Notes under the pieces: model-generated
What the model saw: only the letters and a program-made list of their open reading frames with translations
Databases searched by the model: none
Told to the model about the DNA's origin: nothing
Shown: positions 34,786 to 42,517 of the stretch, in pieces
How positions within the stretch are numbered: position 1 is the stretch's first letter
How the letters are laid out: each line of letters begins with the position of its first letter
Position numbers and translations under genes: made by a program
DNA from: Chitinophaga pinensis
GTDB taxonomy: Bacteria; Bacteroidota; Bacteroidia; Chitinophagales; Chitinophagaceae
Assembly: GCF_007896845.1 (NCBI RefSeq)
Contig: NZ_VOHS01000012.1
Location: 62,001 to 126,000, forward strand
Length of the DNA: 64,000 nucleotides
Reading direction: 5' to 3'

Positions 34786-35493
34786 ATGAAACCCATTATT
34801 TACTTTCTGCTGATCTGCGGTATCGCTTGTAACTCCCCGATGAAAAGTAAACAGGAGATGTCAGATTCAGCCAGTTCTCAGGAAGATGCCACACAGGCGG
34901 CGTCCAGCAACTCCAGTGATAATGCCAGCGGTGGAACGGCCAATGCAGGCAGTGCTCCTGCTCCGGGAGAGGAAAGCTCTAACGTGACAAAAGGAGGCAA
35001 TAACGCCGTATCAAACACACTCCGATATAAGCATTTTAAGTATGCGATCGTTTCTAAAGGAGATGGCAGCGGTCGTTCTATCACGATTGCTGACACAGAT
35101 ACAAGGATCGATTCACTCAAAGCTGACAGTACCACCATTCATGATGTAAAGGGCATCCTGCAGCAGACGGCTATTGACGACCTTGACAATGATAAGAACC
35201 CGGAAATCTATTTGTTTACCTATTCAGACGGAACAGAACATACAGGTAGTGTGTACGGTATTACTTATATTAATAACAAAGGTGTTCGTATTTTCTCCGG
35301 TGATGTGGATGATCCTGAACTGAAAGGCTATCGTGGAAGGGATTCATTCTATGTACAGCAAAAGCACATCGTTCGTACTTATCCGGTCTACGGAGAATCT
35401 GACCCTGACGGAAAACCTTCAGGTGGTAAACGCACGATAAAATATAAGCTGACAAAACAAGGTAACAGTTACATGCTCAAAGAAGCAAAATAA
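34786..35493 (+). CDS. PliI-like lipoprotein (candidate lysozyme inhibitor)
   Basis: The 235-residue protein starts with a lipoprotein signal ending in LICGIAC, followed by a low-complexity Ser/Ala/Asn linker to about residue 75. The folded part (about 80-232) has DLDNDKNPEIYLFTYSDG, then DPELKGYRGRDSFYV, a YPVY segment and a final PSGGKRTIKYKL. This order, DLDxDxxPE...GYxGxDxF...FPxY...GGxRxIxYKL, is what I know of periplasmic inhibitors of invertebrate-type lysozyme (PliI). It would protect peptidoglycan from host lysozyme. The resemblance is by motif only. The start is set by the signal; the frame is open to 34687. Confidence 0.6.
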   Translation: MKPIIYFLLICGIACNSPMKSKQEMSDSASSQEDATQAASSNSSDNASGGTANAGSAPAPGEESSNVTKGGNNAVSNTLRYKHFKYAIVSKGDGSGRSITIADTDTRIDSLKADSTTIHDVKGILQQTAIDDLDNDKNPEIYLFTYSDGTEHTGSVYGITYINNKGVRIFSGDVDDPELKGYRGRDSFYVQQKHIVRTYPVYGESDPDGKPSGGKRTIKYKLTKQGNSYMLKEAK

Positions 35494-35498
35494 GTTCT

Positions 35499-35506
35499 TA
35501 TTTTTG
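35499..35506 (+). promoter_or_regulatory. promoter -7 box upstream of the 174-residue gene
   Basis: TATTTTTG matches TAnnTTTG. It lies 146 bases before ATG 35652, so the transcript would have a leader of about 140 bases. Confidence 0.4.
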
Positions 35507-35651
35507 CAACAACAATTAACCCAGGGACCATTAAATGACCTGACGGCTGATATCAGATACTGTTACCCCCATCCGCTGTCAGGAGTCAGGCATAACAACA
35601 ACAACCATTGAATAGTCATAGTCAATCACATTAATCAATATCTGAAAAACC

Positions 35652-36176
35652 ATGGATTGCGATACAGAAAACTTAATTTGGGGCCTCACCGGATTCGCAG
35701 CCGGCGCATTGCTGGTACGCATCTTCACCATTTATTTCGGCCGTTTCTTTAAAATCCGCGGAAAAGTCAGACTGCAGGAAAAGCGACTGATCCTGTACGG
35801 ATATGACACCCGCTACTCAATCGTCCGTACCGGCTATACGATTGCCAGAGCAGAAATTAACCTCAAATTTCACAACACTTCTGCTACAACAAGAGCAGTC
35901 ACTGACATTGCTATTTCCGGCAGATTCAGTCTGACGAAATTTATGATCAAGTTCGAAGGTAATCCGCTTCAACCGGGCTTTAATGTAGAGGGGAAGAAGA
36001 CAATTGAACGTCGTTACTCTGGTCTGGTCATCCCCGGCACAAAGGTCAATCTGCTCAAACAGGAGGACTTTAATGTCATTGTCTACTACAAAGTCGGTGA
36101 TCGCACATATCAGGAAACATTTACCTCAGAAGAGCTGGAAGTAAAGGACCTTCAGATGGGAACTGTGTTGAACTGA
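35652..36176 (+). CDS. conserved hypothetical membrane-anchored protein, 174 aa
   Basis: One hydrophobic helix near the N-terminus (about 9-32, LIWGLTGFAAGALLVRIFTIYF) is followed by a beta-rich soluble domain with patterns such as YTIARAEINLKFHNTSATTRAVTDI and FNVIVYYKVGDRTYQETF, reminiscent of an immunoglobulin-like or C2-like sandwich. No family is recognised. The next gene downstream is convergent and 1 kb away, across the repeat-rich gap. Confidence 0.7.
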   Translation: MDCDTENLIWGLTGFAAGALLVRIFTIYFGRFFKIRGKVRLQEKRLILYGYDTRYSIVRTGYTIARAEINLKFHNTSATTRAVTDIAISGRFSLTKFMIKFEGNPLQPGFNVEGKKTIERRYSGLVIPGTKVNLLKQEDFNVIVYYKVGDRTYQETFTSEELEVKDLQMGTVLN

Positions 36177-36249
36177 GAGAGGAGTGTAATGATATAGGAG
36201 GGAATAGTGGATTGAAAGGAGGAATGGAGAAAAGGTAAGGAATGAATAG

Positions 36250-36700
36250 CAGATGACTAAAGGATTAGTAGATGAATAATGTGTGAATGGGCTGGACGAG
36301 AAAACACAGAAGCTTGATAGTAGAATGGAGAATGAATAGCAATGCATAAAGAATGATGAGAGAATAGAAGCGATAGAGAAGAAATAACAGTAAAAAAAAT
36401 AGATAGTAAATAATAGATGAATAGCGTGTGAACGGGCTGGAACAGAAGAAACAAAGTCTGGTAGTAGAATGGAGAATGAATAGCAATGCATAAAGAATGA
36501 TGAGAGAATAGAAGCGATAGAGAAGAAATAACAGTAAAAAAAAGATAGTAAATAATAGATGAATAGCGTGTGAACGGAGCAGGAATAGAAGAAACAAAGG
36601 GTTGGCTGTGGAACGGAGAAATTGGAGCGTGAATAGCAAGACGTAAAGAATAATAAGAGAATAGAATCGATCGGTAATAGGTCACAGACGAATAAAGAAT
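36250..36700 (+). repeat. purine-rich minisatellite, units of about 144-153 bp
   Basis: The segment TAGCAATGCATAAAGAATGA starts at 36337 and recurs at 36481 (exact for about 60 bases), with a diverged third unit at 36634. The forward strand is strongly purine-biased: only 13 of the 60 bases at 36481-36540 are pyrimidines. Short motifs such as GAATAG recur inside the units. All three forward frames are full of TAG stops. The reverse strand is open but encodes only Ser/Phe/Tyr-rich repeats, so I treat it as non-coding. Confidence 0.85.
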
Positions 36701-36790
36701 AAATAAAAAGAGATAACAAACAATACTTATCGTACGCAGCACATTGATAAAGTACTCATAAAAAACCATCGTACGGCATATTCAGCGGCA

Positions 36791-36936
36791 GGTTTCAGGA
36801 GGAGATCCCGGGCCTTAGCTCTTGAAGTATGCCGACACGTTGTCCCAGAGTTTAATCCCACTCCCCGCTCAACACGACCCACCACGCCCCATAGCAATAA
36901 CTTCAAGAGCGTCAGCCGGGGATCCCTCCTGAAACC
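36791..36936 (-). repeat. dispersed palindromic element, copy D
   Basis: The arms 36791-36828 and 36900-36936 pair at 32 of 37 positions, with one bulged A. The unpaired centre is CTTA in one arm and GTCA (TGAC on the other strand) in the other. The flanking tetramers have degenerated, so they pair between arms better than within an arm. The core CGCCCCATAGCA is at 36885-36896. It lies in the convergent gap 36177-37203. Confidence 0.85.
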
Positions 36937-36942
36937 GCACGC

Positions 36943-37047
36943 AGCAGCCCCGCAATTTTAAATACCTGCTTTAATAACAACAACCTCAAATAAACTATCA
37001 ACAGCAGCCCCGCAATTTTAAATACCTGCTTTAATAACAACAGCCTC
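36943..37047 (+). repeat. 60 bp direct repeat, two units
   Basis: The stretch beginning GCAGCCCCGCAATTTTAAAT and continuing through CCTGCTTTAATAACAACA occurs twice with a spacing of exactly 60 bases, at about 36944 and 37004. It abuts the right end of palindromic element copy D. Confidence 0.85.
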
Positions 37048-37154
37048 CCTCCAAATACCTGTTAATAGCGCGCTTACGCAGCGTCCACTCACAGCAACTC
37101 CATATAACTTTTAATAACCCTCCCATGCTTAACAGCCCCCCGTGTAAATAAAAA

Positions 37155-37180
37155 AGCCGGACGGCAACCACCATCCGGCT
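37155..37180 (-). terminator. terminator of the SH3-protein gene
   Basis: AGCCGGACGG pairs with CCATCCGGCT around CAACCA. On the reverse strand it is followed by TTTTTTAT, 24 bases after the stop of the SH3-domain gene. Confidence 0.85.
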
Positions 37181-37203
37181 AATAAAATAAATTCCATGAC
37201 TCA

Positions 37204-37626
37204 TCACTCCACCGGCCGTAAATACTGCGCATGCGCATATCCTTCTTCGCCGTCTTTCGTTCTGATCAACCACCATTGATCACTATGCTTACTCACCAGT
37301 GAGACAATTTCTTTATGCCCCGCCTTCCCGATAATCGGCTGATCCGTCCCCGGACCTTTCCGCACATTCAGATTGGACGATTGCGTCACCACTTCCAGCT
37401 TAGCGCCTTCAACAGCGGTTGCCACTTTAATATCCATCACAACATCACCCGTAAGAAAATTCGGGTCAATCTTCCCATAAATATTCCAGAGATTATCCTT
37501 TACCGCACCACTCGGTGCTTCACCACTAATATGCAGCACACCATCTGTCTCATTCACCTGAAGATTGTCTGTGCCGGATGATCTGGCAGTATCAATCAGT
37601 TCTTTGTATTTGTCCTGTAATGACAT
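37204..37626 (-). CDS. SH3 domain-containing protein with N-terminal BON-like region
   Basis: A 140-residue protein. Residues 77-138 (LEVVTQSSNLNVRKGPGTDQPIIGKAGHKEIVSLVSKHSDQWWLIRTKDGEEGYAHAQYL) are a bacterial SH3 domain, usually a peptidoglycan or wall ligand-binding module. Residues 1-70 (NETDGVLHISGEAPSGAVKDNLWNIYGKIDP) resemble a BON or osmotic-shock-type module. No signal peptide is visible, which is odd for such a domain. It lies 20 bases downstream of a BON lipoprotein gene and probably shares its transcript. Confidence 0.82.
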   Translation of the reverse strand: MSLQDKYKELIDTARSSGTDNLQVNETDGVLHISGEAPSGAVKDNLWNIYGKIDPNFLTGDVVMDIKVATAVEGAKLEVVTQSSNLNVRKGPGTDQPIIGKAGHKEIVSLVSKHSDQWWLIRTKDGEEGYAHAQYLRPVE

Positions 37627-37646
37627 AAAACAATGAATTTAGAAGG

Positions 37647-38153
37647 TTATTTTACTTTCAGACCAGCAGCATCTACTTTCTTCGGATGCAGACCATCAAG
37701 CGCCTGTTTCAGTGTTTTCCATTTAGCGGCAGAGAGTTCACCGGTAACGCTCACGACACCGGCGTCTACTTTTACATCTACACCCGGGAAGTCTTTGGTG
37801 ATATCAGCTACCCCTGTACGAAGAGCTTCTTCAGCAGCATTCATAGGTACAGCGGTGGTATCCACAACAGGAGCTGGTGGAGCAGGAGGAGTGACCATGA
37901 TGTTATTGGTAATACTCTTTACACCGTCTACAGCAGCAACTTTGGTTTCTGCAGCAGTTCTTGCTGCGTCGTCAGGTACATTTCCCGCCAGGGTTACAAC
38001 ACCTTCTTTTACGTCAGCCGTTACTTCCGGCATGCCGCTGAGTTGTTCAGTTACTTTTGCCTGTATCTGTGTATCAGATGGTTTGCCTTTACAAGCTACC
38101 ATGAAAGCCAGTGCCAGACAGAGGAACGCGATGCTCAATTGTTTGTTTCTCAT
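37647..38153 (-). CDS. BON-domain lipoprotein
   Basis: A 168-residue lipoprotein: signal with lipobox LAFMVAC, then two BON domains (about 28-85 and 105-165; KEGVVTLAGNVPDDAARTAAETKVAAVDGVKSI and VDAGVVSVTGEL) joined by a Pro-rich linker (PPAPPAPVV). BON domains are thought to bind phospholipid membranes in the envelope and often respond to osmotic stress. The surrounding genes form a small same-strand group of envelope proteins. Confidence 0.88.
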   Translation of the reverse strand: MRNKQLSIAFLCLALAFMVACKGKPSDTQIQAKVTEQLSGMPEVTADVKEGVVTLAGNVPDDAARTAAETKVAAVDGVKSITNNIMVTPPAPPAPVVDTTAVPMNAAEEALRTGVADITKDFPGVDVKVDAGVVSVTGELSAAKWKTLKQALDGLHPKKVDAAGLKVK

Positions 38154-38198
38154 AAGAATTATAGATTGGATGGTTAAAAATTTTTCGGGGAGAGTGTT

Positions 38199-38723
38199 TT
38201 ATCTGAACATTTTGGTCAGATCGCTCAGGTCAACATCGCCGTCGCCGTCTTTATCAAAACCGAATTTGCCACCGATGTTGTTGATGGTGTTCTGGATGTT
38301 ACCGCCGCCGAGGTTGCCCAGACCGCCAGCCAGATTACCACCACCCAGTGAAGACAGGATATCCTGAATATTGAAACCGTTACCCGCGCCACCACTTTGC
38401 TGACCACCTTTCATGGCATTTAATACCGTTGGGATCAGTACAGCAGCGATGCTGGCAGCAGTAGAACCATTAATACCGAATTTCTCCATGATGTTGCCGG
38501 CGAAGTTCTGCTGGATATTCTGTGTTACCGGATGATCAGCTGATTCCAGTGCCTCATTTACCTGTTGTGTTTCACCGTTGGCTTGTAGTTGGCTGAAGGT
38601 AGAGAGGATCGTGCTCTGCGCTTCTGCGATTACGCCATCATTGTGCTCGTTAGGCACTTCCGGATTGTTGATGACAGATTGCAGACCGCTTTGCTGGATC
38701 AGTTGTGTTAATTGTTCTAACAT
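38199..38723 (-). CDS. DUF937-like protein with a C-terminal EF-hand-type calcium loop
   Basis: A 174-residue protein without a signal peptide. The first 110 residues are helical (LTQLIQQSGLQSVINN, then IMEKFGINGSTAASIAAVLIPTVLNAMK), matching the DUF937-type pattern. A Gly/Asn-rich stretch follows. The C-terminus DKDGDGDVDLSDLTKMF has the acidic spacing of an EF-hand or dockerin calcium loop. The function is unknown. It is the first gene of the group with the BON and SH3 genes; a TAccTTTG promoter lies upstream. Confidence 0.78.
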   Translation of the reverse strand: MLEQLTQLIQQSGLQSVINNPEVPNEHNDGVIAEAQSTILSTFSQLQANGETQQVNEALESADHPVTQNIQQNFAGNIMEKFGINGSTAASIAAVLIPTVLNAMKGGQQSGGAGNGFNIQDILSSLGGGNLAGGLGNLGGGNIQNTINNIGGKFGFDKDGDGDVDLSDLTKMFR

Positions 38724-38752
38724 AAAAGAGTTTTATAAGGTAAATAAGATGA

Positions 38753-38760
38753 CAAAGGTA
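38753..38760 (-). promoter_or_regulatory. promoter -7 box of the DUF937-BON-SH3 gene group
   Basis: TACCTTTG on the reverse strand matches TAnnTTTG, 29 bases upstream of ATG 38723. The remaining gap to 39018 contains nothing I can name. Confidence 0.55.
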
Positions 38761-39018
38761 TGGAACCTTATAACAATCTTATCTATAGGTTGGTTCATAA
38801 CAAATATGTTACCAGAAAAATGATAATTAATTAACTGGTGTGCACACAGACAATTGTTAGGTGGGGAAGTGAACATCTGTACTTCATTATAGTTGCTGTG
38901 GTCAGCTGATATAGCTTGTGTGAGCAATGAGCACTGAGGTGATATAGAAAGACGTTACAACAGGAAAGACTTCCTCACCCTGTTGCGGTTGGGCATCGCA
39001 TGTTTGTGTCCAAATAAA

Positions 39019-39054
39019 AAACGGGTCATATCAGATAAATGATACGACCCGTTT
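39019..39054 (-). terminator. terminator of the suf operon
   Basis: AAACGGGTC pairs with GACCCGTTT around a smaller inner TATC/GATA stem, followed on the reverse strand by TTTTTTATTT. It lies 20 bases after the last suf gene. Confidence 0.9.
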
Positions 39055-39073
39055 ATACTGAGGTTTGGTTGTT

Positions 39074-39391
39074 CTACATGAAGCCCAATTCTAATCTGGC
39101 TTCTTCACTCATCATATCTTTGTTCCATGGTGGATCAAAAGTGAGTGTTACATCTACATCGGATACGCCTTCTACATCTCTTACTTTTTCGTCGACTTCA
39201 CGAATGATATCGCCCGCTACGGGACAACCCGGAGCAGTCAGTGTCATAGTGATGCCAATGCGGTTATTCTCGCCTATTCTTATTTCATAGACAAGACCCA
39301 GCTCTAATATATTCACCGGAATTTCCGGATCATATACTGTGCGCAGTACCTCTTCAATCCTATCGCGTAAGGTCATTGTATTTTCGCTCAT
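39074..39391 (-). CDS. DUF59/MIP18-family iron-sulfur assembly protein (SufT-like)
   Basis: A 105-residue protein of the DUF59 family. It shows VYDPEIPVNILELGLVYEI at the start and TLTAPGCPVAGDIIREVDEKV with the conserved cysteine in the middle. Such proteins help deliver or mature Fe-S clusters. The start overlaps the sufE stop by four bases. It is the last gene of the suf operon. Confidence 0.9.
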   Translation of the reverse strand: MSENTMTLRDRIEEVLRTVYDPEIPVNILELGLVYEIRIGENNRIGITMTLTAPGCPVAGDIIREVDEKVRDVEGVSDVDVTLTFDPPWNKDMMSEEARLELGFM

Positions 39392-39834
39392 AGTTCTGTG
39401 CCGTTTTTTTGTGATTGAGATTTTGCCTCGTAGGCAACTGCATATAACTTAATCTGTTTGAGCATACTCAGTAACCCGTTGGAACGGGTAGGGGAGAGAT
39501 GATTACTCAAACCGATAGCGTCTATAAAGTATATTTCAGATTCCGCGATCTCTTTAGGCGTATGACCGGAGAATACGGTTACCATGAGACTCACCAGTCC
39601 TTTGGTAATTACGGCATCACTGTCTGCTGTAAACACCAGTTTACCGTCCTGCATTTCCGTGTGCAGCCATACCTGCGACTGACAACCTTTAATCAGGTGA
39701 TCAGGCGTTTTATATTTATCGTCTATCAGCGGAAGTTCCTTGCCCAGTTGAATAATGTGCTCGTATTTATCCATCCAGTTCTCCATAAAGGAGAAGTCTG
39801 ATATAAGTTCGTCCTGTTGTTCTTTGATAGTCAT
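39388..39834 (-). CDS. sufE: cysteine desulfuration protein SufE
   Basis: A 148-residue SufE. The active-site cysteine lies in HLIKGCQSQVWLHTEM, which receives persulfide sulfur from SufS and passes it to SufB. The N-terminal helix region FSFMENWMDKYEHIIQLGKELP is typical. It begins seven bases after the sufS stop and overlaps the DUF59 gene by four bases. Confidence 0.95.
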   Translation of the reverse strand: MTIKEQQDELISDFSFMENWMDKYEHIIQLGKELPLIDDKYKTPDHLIKGCQSQVWLHTEMQDGKLVFTADSDAVITKGLVSLMVTVFSGHTPKEIAESEIYFIDAIGLSNHLSPTRSNGLLSMLKQIKLYAVAYEAKSQSQKNGTEL

Positions 39835-39841
39835 AATCCTG

Positions 39842-41089
39842 TTATCTTAACATAGAGACAGCCTTTTTTATGCCTGCCACTAATCTGTCTATATCTTCGA
39901 AGGTAGTATACACTGCGAATGATGCGCGCACGGTGCCCGGAATACAGAAGAAATCCATTACAGGTTCTGCGCAATGGTGACCTGTACGGATGGCGATACC
40001 TTGTTTATCCAGCAGTTCGCCGAGATCGTATGGGTGAATATCATACACGAGGAAGGAAACGGCGCCGGAACGGTGTCTCGGATTACCGATAAAGCGGATG
40101 CCTTCAATCTGTTGGAGCTGCTGTACGGCATATTCCACCAGTTGTTCTTCCCATGCCTGTATATTTTCTACACCGATCTGCTGTACATATTGCACGGCTG
40201 TACCCAGTGCGATGGCTCCGCTGATATCCGGCGTACCTGCTTCAAATTTGTAGGGCAGTACGTTGTAGATAGTTTTAGCGAAGGTCACGGTTTTGATCAT
40301 ATCGCCACCACCCTGATAAGGCGGCAGGCGATCCAGCCATTCTTCCTTGCCATAGAGCACACCGGTACCGGTAGGACCGTAGATCTTATGACCGGAGAAT
40401 ACGAGGAAGTCTACATCCAGCTCCTGCACATCTACCGGCATATGCTGTACTGCCTGTGCTGCATCCAGCAGAACAGGAATGTTACGGGCATGTGCCTGGG
40501 CAATAATGTCGCGTACGGGATTAACGGTGCCGAGGGAGTTGGATACGTATGTAACAGCGATGATCTTTACTTTGTCGGTCAGCAATGCGCTGAATTCGTC
40601 CATGAGCAGTTCGCCTTTTTCATCCATAGGGATGATTTTCAGTTCTGCACCACGGTCTTCACACATCATCTGCCACGGAACGATATTGGAGTGATGTTCC
40701 ATAGCGGATGCCAGTACCACGTCGCCGGGTTTGATCTCACCACGACCAAAAGAATAGGCGATCAGGTTGATACCATCGGTAGTGCCTTTGGTAAAAATGA
40801 CTTCTTCCGGTTTGCGGGCATTGATAAAGGAGGCGATGATTTTACGTGAGTTTTCGTAAGCATTGGTTGCTTCCTGACTCAGGTGGTGTACGCCACGGTG
40901 CACGTTACTGTTGATGCGGGTATAGTATTCTATCAGCGTATCCAGTACAACCTGCGGTTTCTGGGTAGTGGCCGCATTATCAAGATATACAAGCGGTTGG
41001 CCGTATACTTTTTCCTGTAACAGCGGGAAGTCCTTTCTGATCTTTTCTACGTCTAGTGCCGGAACAGTGATGTCTGGTACGTGTTGCAT
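39842..41089 (-). CDS. sufS: cysteine desulfurase SufS
   Basis: A 415-residue PLP enzyme of the type II (SufS/CsdA) class. The PLP lysine is in FSGHKIYGPTGTGVLYG. The catalytic cysteine is in RTGHHCAEPVMDFF, in the shorter loop of this class. The N-terminus IRKDFPLLQEKVYGQPLVYLDNAATTQKP is canonical. It removes sulfur from cysteine and hands it to SufE. It is separated from sufD by 95 bases that hold a perfect hairpin. Confidence 0.96.
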   Translation of the reverse strand: MQHVPDITVPALDVEKIRKDFPLLQEKVYGQPLVYLDNAATTQKPQVVLDTLIEYYTRINSNVHRGVHHLSQEATNAYENSRKIIASFINARKPEEVIFTKGTTDGINLIAYSFGRGEIKPGDVVLASAMEHHSNIVPWQMMCEDRGAELKIIPMDEKGELLMDEFSALLTDKVKIIAVTYVSNSLGTVNPVRDIIAQAHARNIPVLLDAAQAVQHMPVDVQELDVDFLVFSGHKIYGPTGTGVLYGKEEWLDRLPPYQGGGDMIKTVTFAKTIYNVLPYKFEAGTPDISGAIALGTAVQYVQQIGVENIQAWEEQLVEYAVQQLQQIEGIRFIGNPRHRSGAVSFLVYDIHPYDLGELLDKQGIAIRTGHHCAEPVMDFFCIPGTVRASFAVYTTFEDIDRLVAGIKKAVSMLR

Positions 41090-41126
41090 AATACTCTATA
41101 ATTTATCGTTCTTCTCTGAAGCATCA

Positions 41127-41157
41127 GAGGTCATCCGGGATGAACCTGGATGACCTC
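41127..41157. other. hairpin between sufD and sufS
   Basis: GAGGTCATCC and GGATGACCTC form a perfect 10 bp stem with an 11-base loop in the only sizeable internal gap of the operon downstream of sufB. No T-run follows on the reverse strand, so it may protect or process the mRNA rather than end it. Confidence 0.6.
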
Positions 41158-41184
41158 GTGCAAAGATCGGAATTTCTGATCGAA

Positions 41185-42504
41185 TTAGTTATTGATAGCG
41201 CCGGCTACATACTGGCGGATCTTTTCTGCGAGGAAATCCTGTAATGCCGGTATGTGTACCTGATCGGTAATGTCAAATGCGAAAGCATTCACCAGCAGTG
41301 ACTTGGCGGCTTCTTCACCAATACCACGGGAACGCAGGTAGAAGAGAGATTCTTCACTGAAGCGTCCTACGGTAAAACCGTGGCTGCACTTCACGTCATC
41401 TGCATATATTTCCAGCTGTGGCTGAGAGTTGATGTTGGCCTTTTCGCTCATCAGCAGGTTATTGTTCTGCTGGAAAGCGTTTGTTTTCTGCGCATCCTGA
41501 TGTACGTGGATCTTACCGGTGAATACACCGTTAGCGTCGTCCAGCAGTACACCTTTATACAGCTCATTACTGTTACAGTTTGGCACGAGGTGATCCACGA
41601 AGGTGTGGTTATCTACGTGCTGGGTACCTGTAGCCAGATAGAGACCGTGCAGATTGGTTTCCGTATTGCTACCTGTCAGCGCTACGCTCAGGTTGTTACG
41701 GGTCAGTTCTGCGGAAGGCAGGGTGAAGTTAAAATGATGATAGCGGCTATCAGCTTTCTGGGTAGCAGAAGTATGATAGATGTGGCGGCTGTTTTTAATG
41801 GTGCTCTGGATATTGTAGTGCCAGAGTTCAGCATTTTCTTCCAGTACCACTTCTGTTACTGCGTTCACGAAGGCGATGGCGGAGTCATTGAGACCTACAG
41901 CGCTTTCGATGATTTCCAGTGTTGCGCTTTTATGCAGCACTACCAGATGGCGTGGCTGTATAAATGCGTTAGCGGAAGCTGTATATACGTGAATGATCTG
42001 TATTGGTTTGTCAAGCGTTGCATTGACACCAGCTTCGATAAAGAGACCGTCTGCAAACAGTGCCGCGTTCAGTGCTGCGAATGGCTGCGACTGCAGATGC
42101 GGGTGTTTGTCAAACCATGCCTGCAGCTGTGCGTTACCGGCTGCATCGCTCAGTTTGGAAACGGTGATCTTACCACCAGCCGGCAGTTCGGAAAGATCCG
42201 TCTGCAGGCGTCCGTTCACCAGTACAACGCGGTAGCTGTCCAGTTGAGGGATGCTGGCTGCTTTCAGTTGCTCAGGTGTAACAGTTGCCTGTTCTTCCTG
42301 TGCGAGAGTGAAAGCATCTTTCAGAAAGCGCTGTACGTTGGTATAGCGCCACTCTTCTGTTTTAATGGTAGGCAGACCCAGTTCCTTGAAGCGGCTGAAA
42401 GCCAGCTTACGTGCAGGCATGATTGCGTTATCCGCATCCACTTTCTGCTCAGGTCCGGGTACCCCATTGGATATAAATTCGTAGAATGATTTATCGCTCG
42501 TCAT
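41185..42504 (-). CDS. sufD: Fe-S cluster assembly protein SufD
   Basis: A 439-residue member of the SufB/SufD beta-helix family. The N-terminal helices (FKELGLPTIKTEEWRYTNV) are followed by the beta-helix core and the conserved DDVKCSHGFTVGRFSEESLFYLRSRGIGEEAAKSLLVNAF segment. It forms the SufBCD scaffold with SufB and SufC. It starts 13 bases after the sufC stop. Confidence 0.95.
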   Translation of the reverse strand: MTSDKSFYEFISNGVPGPEQKVDADNAIMPARKLAFSRFKELGLPTIKTEEWRYTNVQRFLKDAFTLAQEEQATVTPEQLKAASIPQLDSYRVVLVNGRLQTDLSELPAGGKITVSKLSDAAGNAQLQAWFDKHPHLQSQPFAALNAALFADGLFIEAGVNATLDKPIQIIHVYTASANAFIQPRHLVVLHKSATLEIIESAVGLNDSAIAFVNAVTEVVLEENAELWHYNIQSTIKNSRHIYHTSATQKADSRYHHFNFTLPSAELTRNNLSVALTGSNTETNLHGLYLATGTQHVDNHTFVDHLVPNCNSNELYKGVLLDDANGVFTGKIHVHQDAQKTNAFQQNNNLLMSEKANINSQPQLEIYADDVKCSHGFTVGRFSEESLFYLRSRGIGEEAAKSLLVNAFAFDITDQVHIPALQDFLAEKIRQYVAGAINN

Positions 42505-42517
42505 GGTTCTTTTTGCG

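Noticed and set aside
36126-36769. Overlapping reverse-strand frames of up to 197 codons rich in Ser, Phe and Tyr
   Set aside because: They simply read the purine-rich minisatellite backwards; the composition and internal repetition follow the DNA repeat, and the longest overlaps the end of a real gene.
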